Assembly (NCBI GenBank): GCA_900549405.1
Contig: URNZ01000050.1
Span: 1-14,477, forward strand
Reading direction: 5' to 3'
From: an uncultured Eubacteriales bacterium
GTDB lineage: Bacteria; Bacillota; Clostridia; Oscillospirales; Oscillospiraceae
Length of the DNA: 14,477 bases
Shown here: piece after piece, positions 13,465 through 14,477 of the stretch
Position numbering within the stretch: position 1 is the first letter of the stretch
How the letters are laid out: each line of letters starts with the position of its first letter
The notes under the pieces: model-generated
Databases searched by the model: none
The model's input: only the letters and a program-made list of their open reading frames with translations
Told to the model about the DNA's origin: nothing
Position numbers and translations under genes: made by a program

Positions 13465-14477
13465 ATGAGTGTTTACCGCTGTTATTCCCAGAAGAAGCCC
13501 GGCTTCGACGTGGAGGCCCAGGGGCTGTGCAAGGCCCTGCGGGAGCAGCTCGGCGTGGCCGGACTGACCTCCGTGGCCATCCTGAACCGCTACGACGCCG
13601 ACCAGATCGACCCCGCCGTCTATCAGCAGGCCAAGGGCATCGTGTTCTCCGAGCCCCAGGTGGACGTGGTCTATGACGAGACCTTCCCCCAGCCCGCCCA
13701 GCCCTGCGCCCTGCTGGCGGTGGAGGCCCTGCCCGGCCAGTTCGACCAGCGGGCCGACTCCTGCGCCCAGTGCATCCAGCTGATGGCCGGGGTGGAGCGC
13801 CCCCTCATCGCCTATGCCAAGGTATATGTGCTCCAGGGCCAGCTGTCTCAGGAGGACCTGAGCAAGATCCGCCACTACCTCATCAACCCCGTGGAGAGCC
13901 GCGAGGCCTCTATGGACAAGCCCGAGACCCTGGTCCGCACCCACGAGGCCCCCGACCACGTGCCCACCATCGACGGCTTCATCTCCATGGACGAGAAGGC
14001 CCTGGCCGCCCTGCTGGACGAGCTGGGTCTGGCCATGGACCTGGACGACCTGAAGTTCCTCCAGACCTATTTCCGGGACGAGGAGCACCGTGACCCCACC
14101 ATGACTGAGGTCCGCGTTGTCGATACTTACTGGTCTGACCACTGCCGCCACACCACCTTCTCCACCCACCTGGACCGGGTGGACGTGGACGACCCCCAGG
14201 TGAAGGCCGCCTATCAGCGGTATCTGGACGCCCGGGTGGAGGTCTATGGCCAGGAGAAGGCCGCCCAGCGGCCCCAGACCCTGATGGATGTGGCCACCAT
14301 CGGCGCCAAGACCCTGAAGAAGCGTGGCCTGCTGCCCGAGCTGGACGAGAGCGAGGAGATCAACGCCTGCTCCATCCACGTCCCCGCCCAGGTGGACGGC
14401 AAGGAGCAGGACTGGCTGCTCATGTTCAAGAACGAGACCCACAACCACCCCACCGAGATCGAGCCCTTCGGCGGCGC
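13465..14477 (+). CDS. purL: Phosphoribosylformylglycinamidine synthase PurL (long form), N-terminal part
   Basis: The first 337 complete codons are present; the gene leaves the window. PurL makes FGAM from FGAR, glutamine and ATP in de novo purine synthesis. The N-terminal PurS-like region is followed by the linker with DTYWSDHCRHTTF (220-232), and FKNETHNHPTEIEPFGG (321-337), the FGAM synthase ATP-binding start, is visible. A fused N-terminal domain shows that this is the single-chain large form (usually about 1200-1300 residues) rather than the separate PurS/PurL/PurQ set. The ATG at 13465 follows a GGGAGGAG site (about 13449-13456). In the 65 bases before it I see no clear promoter or terminator, so it may be read from upstream. 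Confidence 0.93.
   Translation, partial: MSVYRCYSQKKPGFDVEAQGLCKALREQLGVAGLTSVAILNRYDADQIDPAVYQQAKGIVFSEPQVDVVYDETFPQPAQPCALLAVEALPGQFDQRADSCAQCIQLMAGVERPLIAYAKVYVLQGQLSQEDLSKIRHYLINPVESREASMDKPETLVRTHEAPDHVPTIDGFISMDEKALAALLDELGLAMDLDDLKFLQTYFRDEEHRDPTMTEVRVVDTYWSDHCRHTTFSTHLDRVDVDDPQVKAAYQRYLDARVEVYGQEKAAQRPQTLMDVATIGAKTLKKRGLLPELDESEEINACSIHVPAQVDGKEQDWLLMFKNETHNHPTEIEPFGG

Noticed and set aside
13414..14448. Minus-strand open frame opposite purL
   Set aside because: Repetitive Gly/Leu/His composition, antisense to a clear PurL.
1..14477. CRISPR arrays, insertion sequences, rRNA
   Set aside because: No regularly spaced repeats of CRISPR type, no transposase motifs and no rRNA-like sequence were seen.

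Overview
This is chromosomal sequence of a high-GC anaerobic Firmicute, most likely in the Oscillospiraceae / Flavonifractor-Lawsonibacter-Oscillibacter range. I infer this from strong GGAGG-type ribosome sites on almost every gene, sigma-A-type promoters, frequent GTG/TTG starts, a long-form PurL and several Clostridia-type families. The placement is by general character, not by database match.

Layout. (1) Bases 1-1206, minus strand: a yqeG-type HAD phosphatase overlapping by 4 bases an endonuclease IV-like TIM-barrel gene that runs off the left edge; their promoter lies at 1329-1357. (2) Bases 1371-2542, plus: an unrecognised 281-residue protein and a small Dabb-domain protein with its own promoter. 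(3) Bases 2543-2942 hold no protein gene but contain a hairpin, a consensus promoter, tRNA-Gln(CTG) with encoded CCA, its terminator and two palindromes. (4) Bases 2943-4301: an isolated, lower-GC DUF4417-type gene whose last 97 codons look like a second gene fused in frame, with its own internal Shine-Dalgarno and ATG. A long bidirectional terminator follows. (5) Bases 4361-6217: a MalY/PatB-type PLP enzyme (minus) divergent from an XRE-cupin regulator (plus), sharing an operator-like promoter region. (6) Bases 6224-7655: a MATE transporter behind a promoter, a short structured leader and an intrinsic terminator, which fits a guanidine-IV (mepA-type) riboswitch. (7) Bases 7811-10941: a cell-wall pair, an FHA-SEDS (FtsW/RodA) fusion overlapping a class B penicillin-binding protein. 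(8) Bases 11040-13399: pgeF (peptidoglycan editing) and an orphan solute-binding lipoprotein. (9) From 13465: the N-terminal third of purL, cut by the right edge.

How the genes work together. The SEDS polymerase and the transpeptidase form one peptidoglycan synthase, with an FHA module suggesting control by Ser/Thr phosphorylation; pgeF just downstream fits the same cell-wall theme. The XRE-cupin protein probably controls itself and the divergent PLP enzyme. The MATE pump probably has its own RNA-based switch.

The points most worth following are the fused DUF4417 gene with an internal start, the MATE leader, and the FHA-SEDS fusion.
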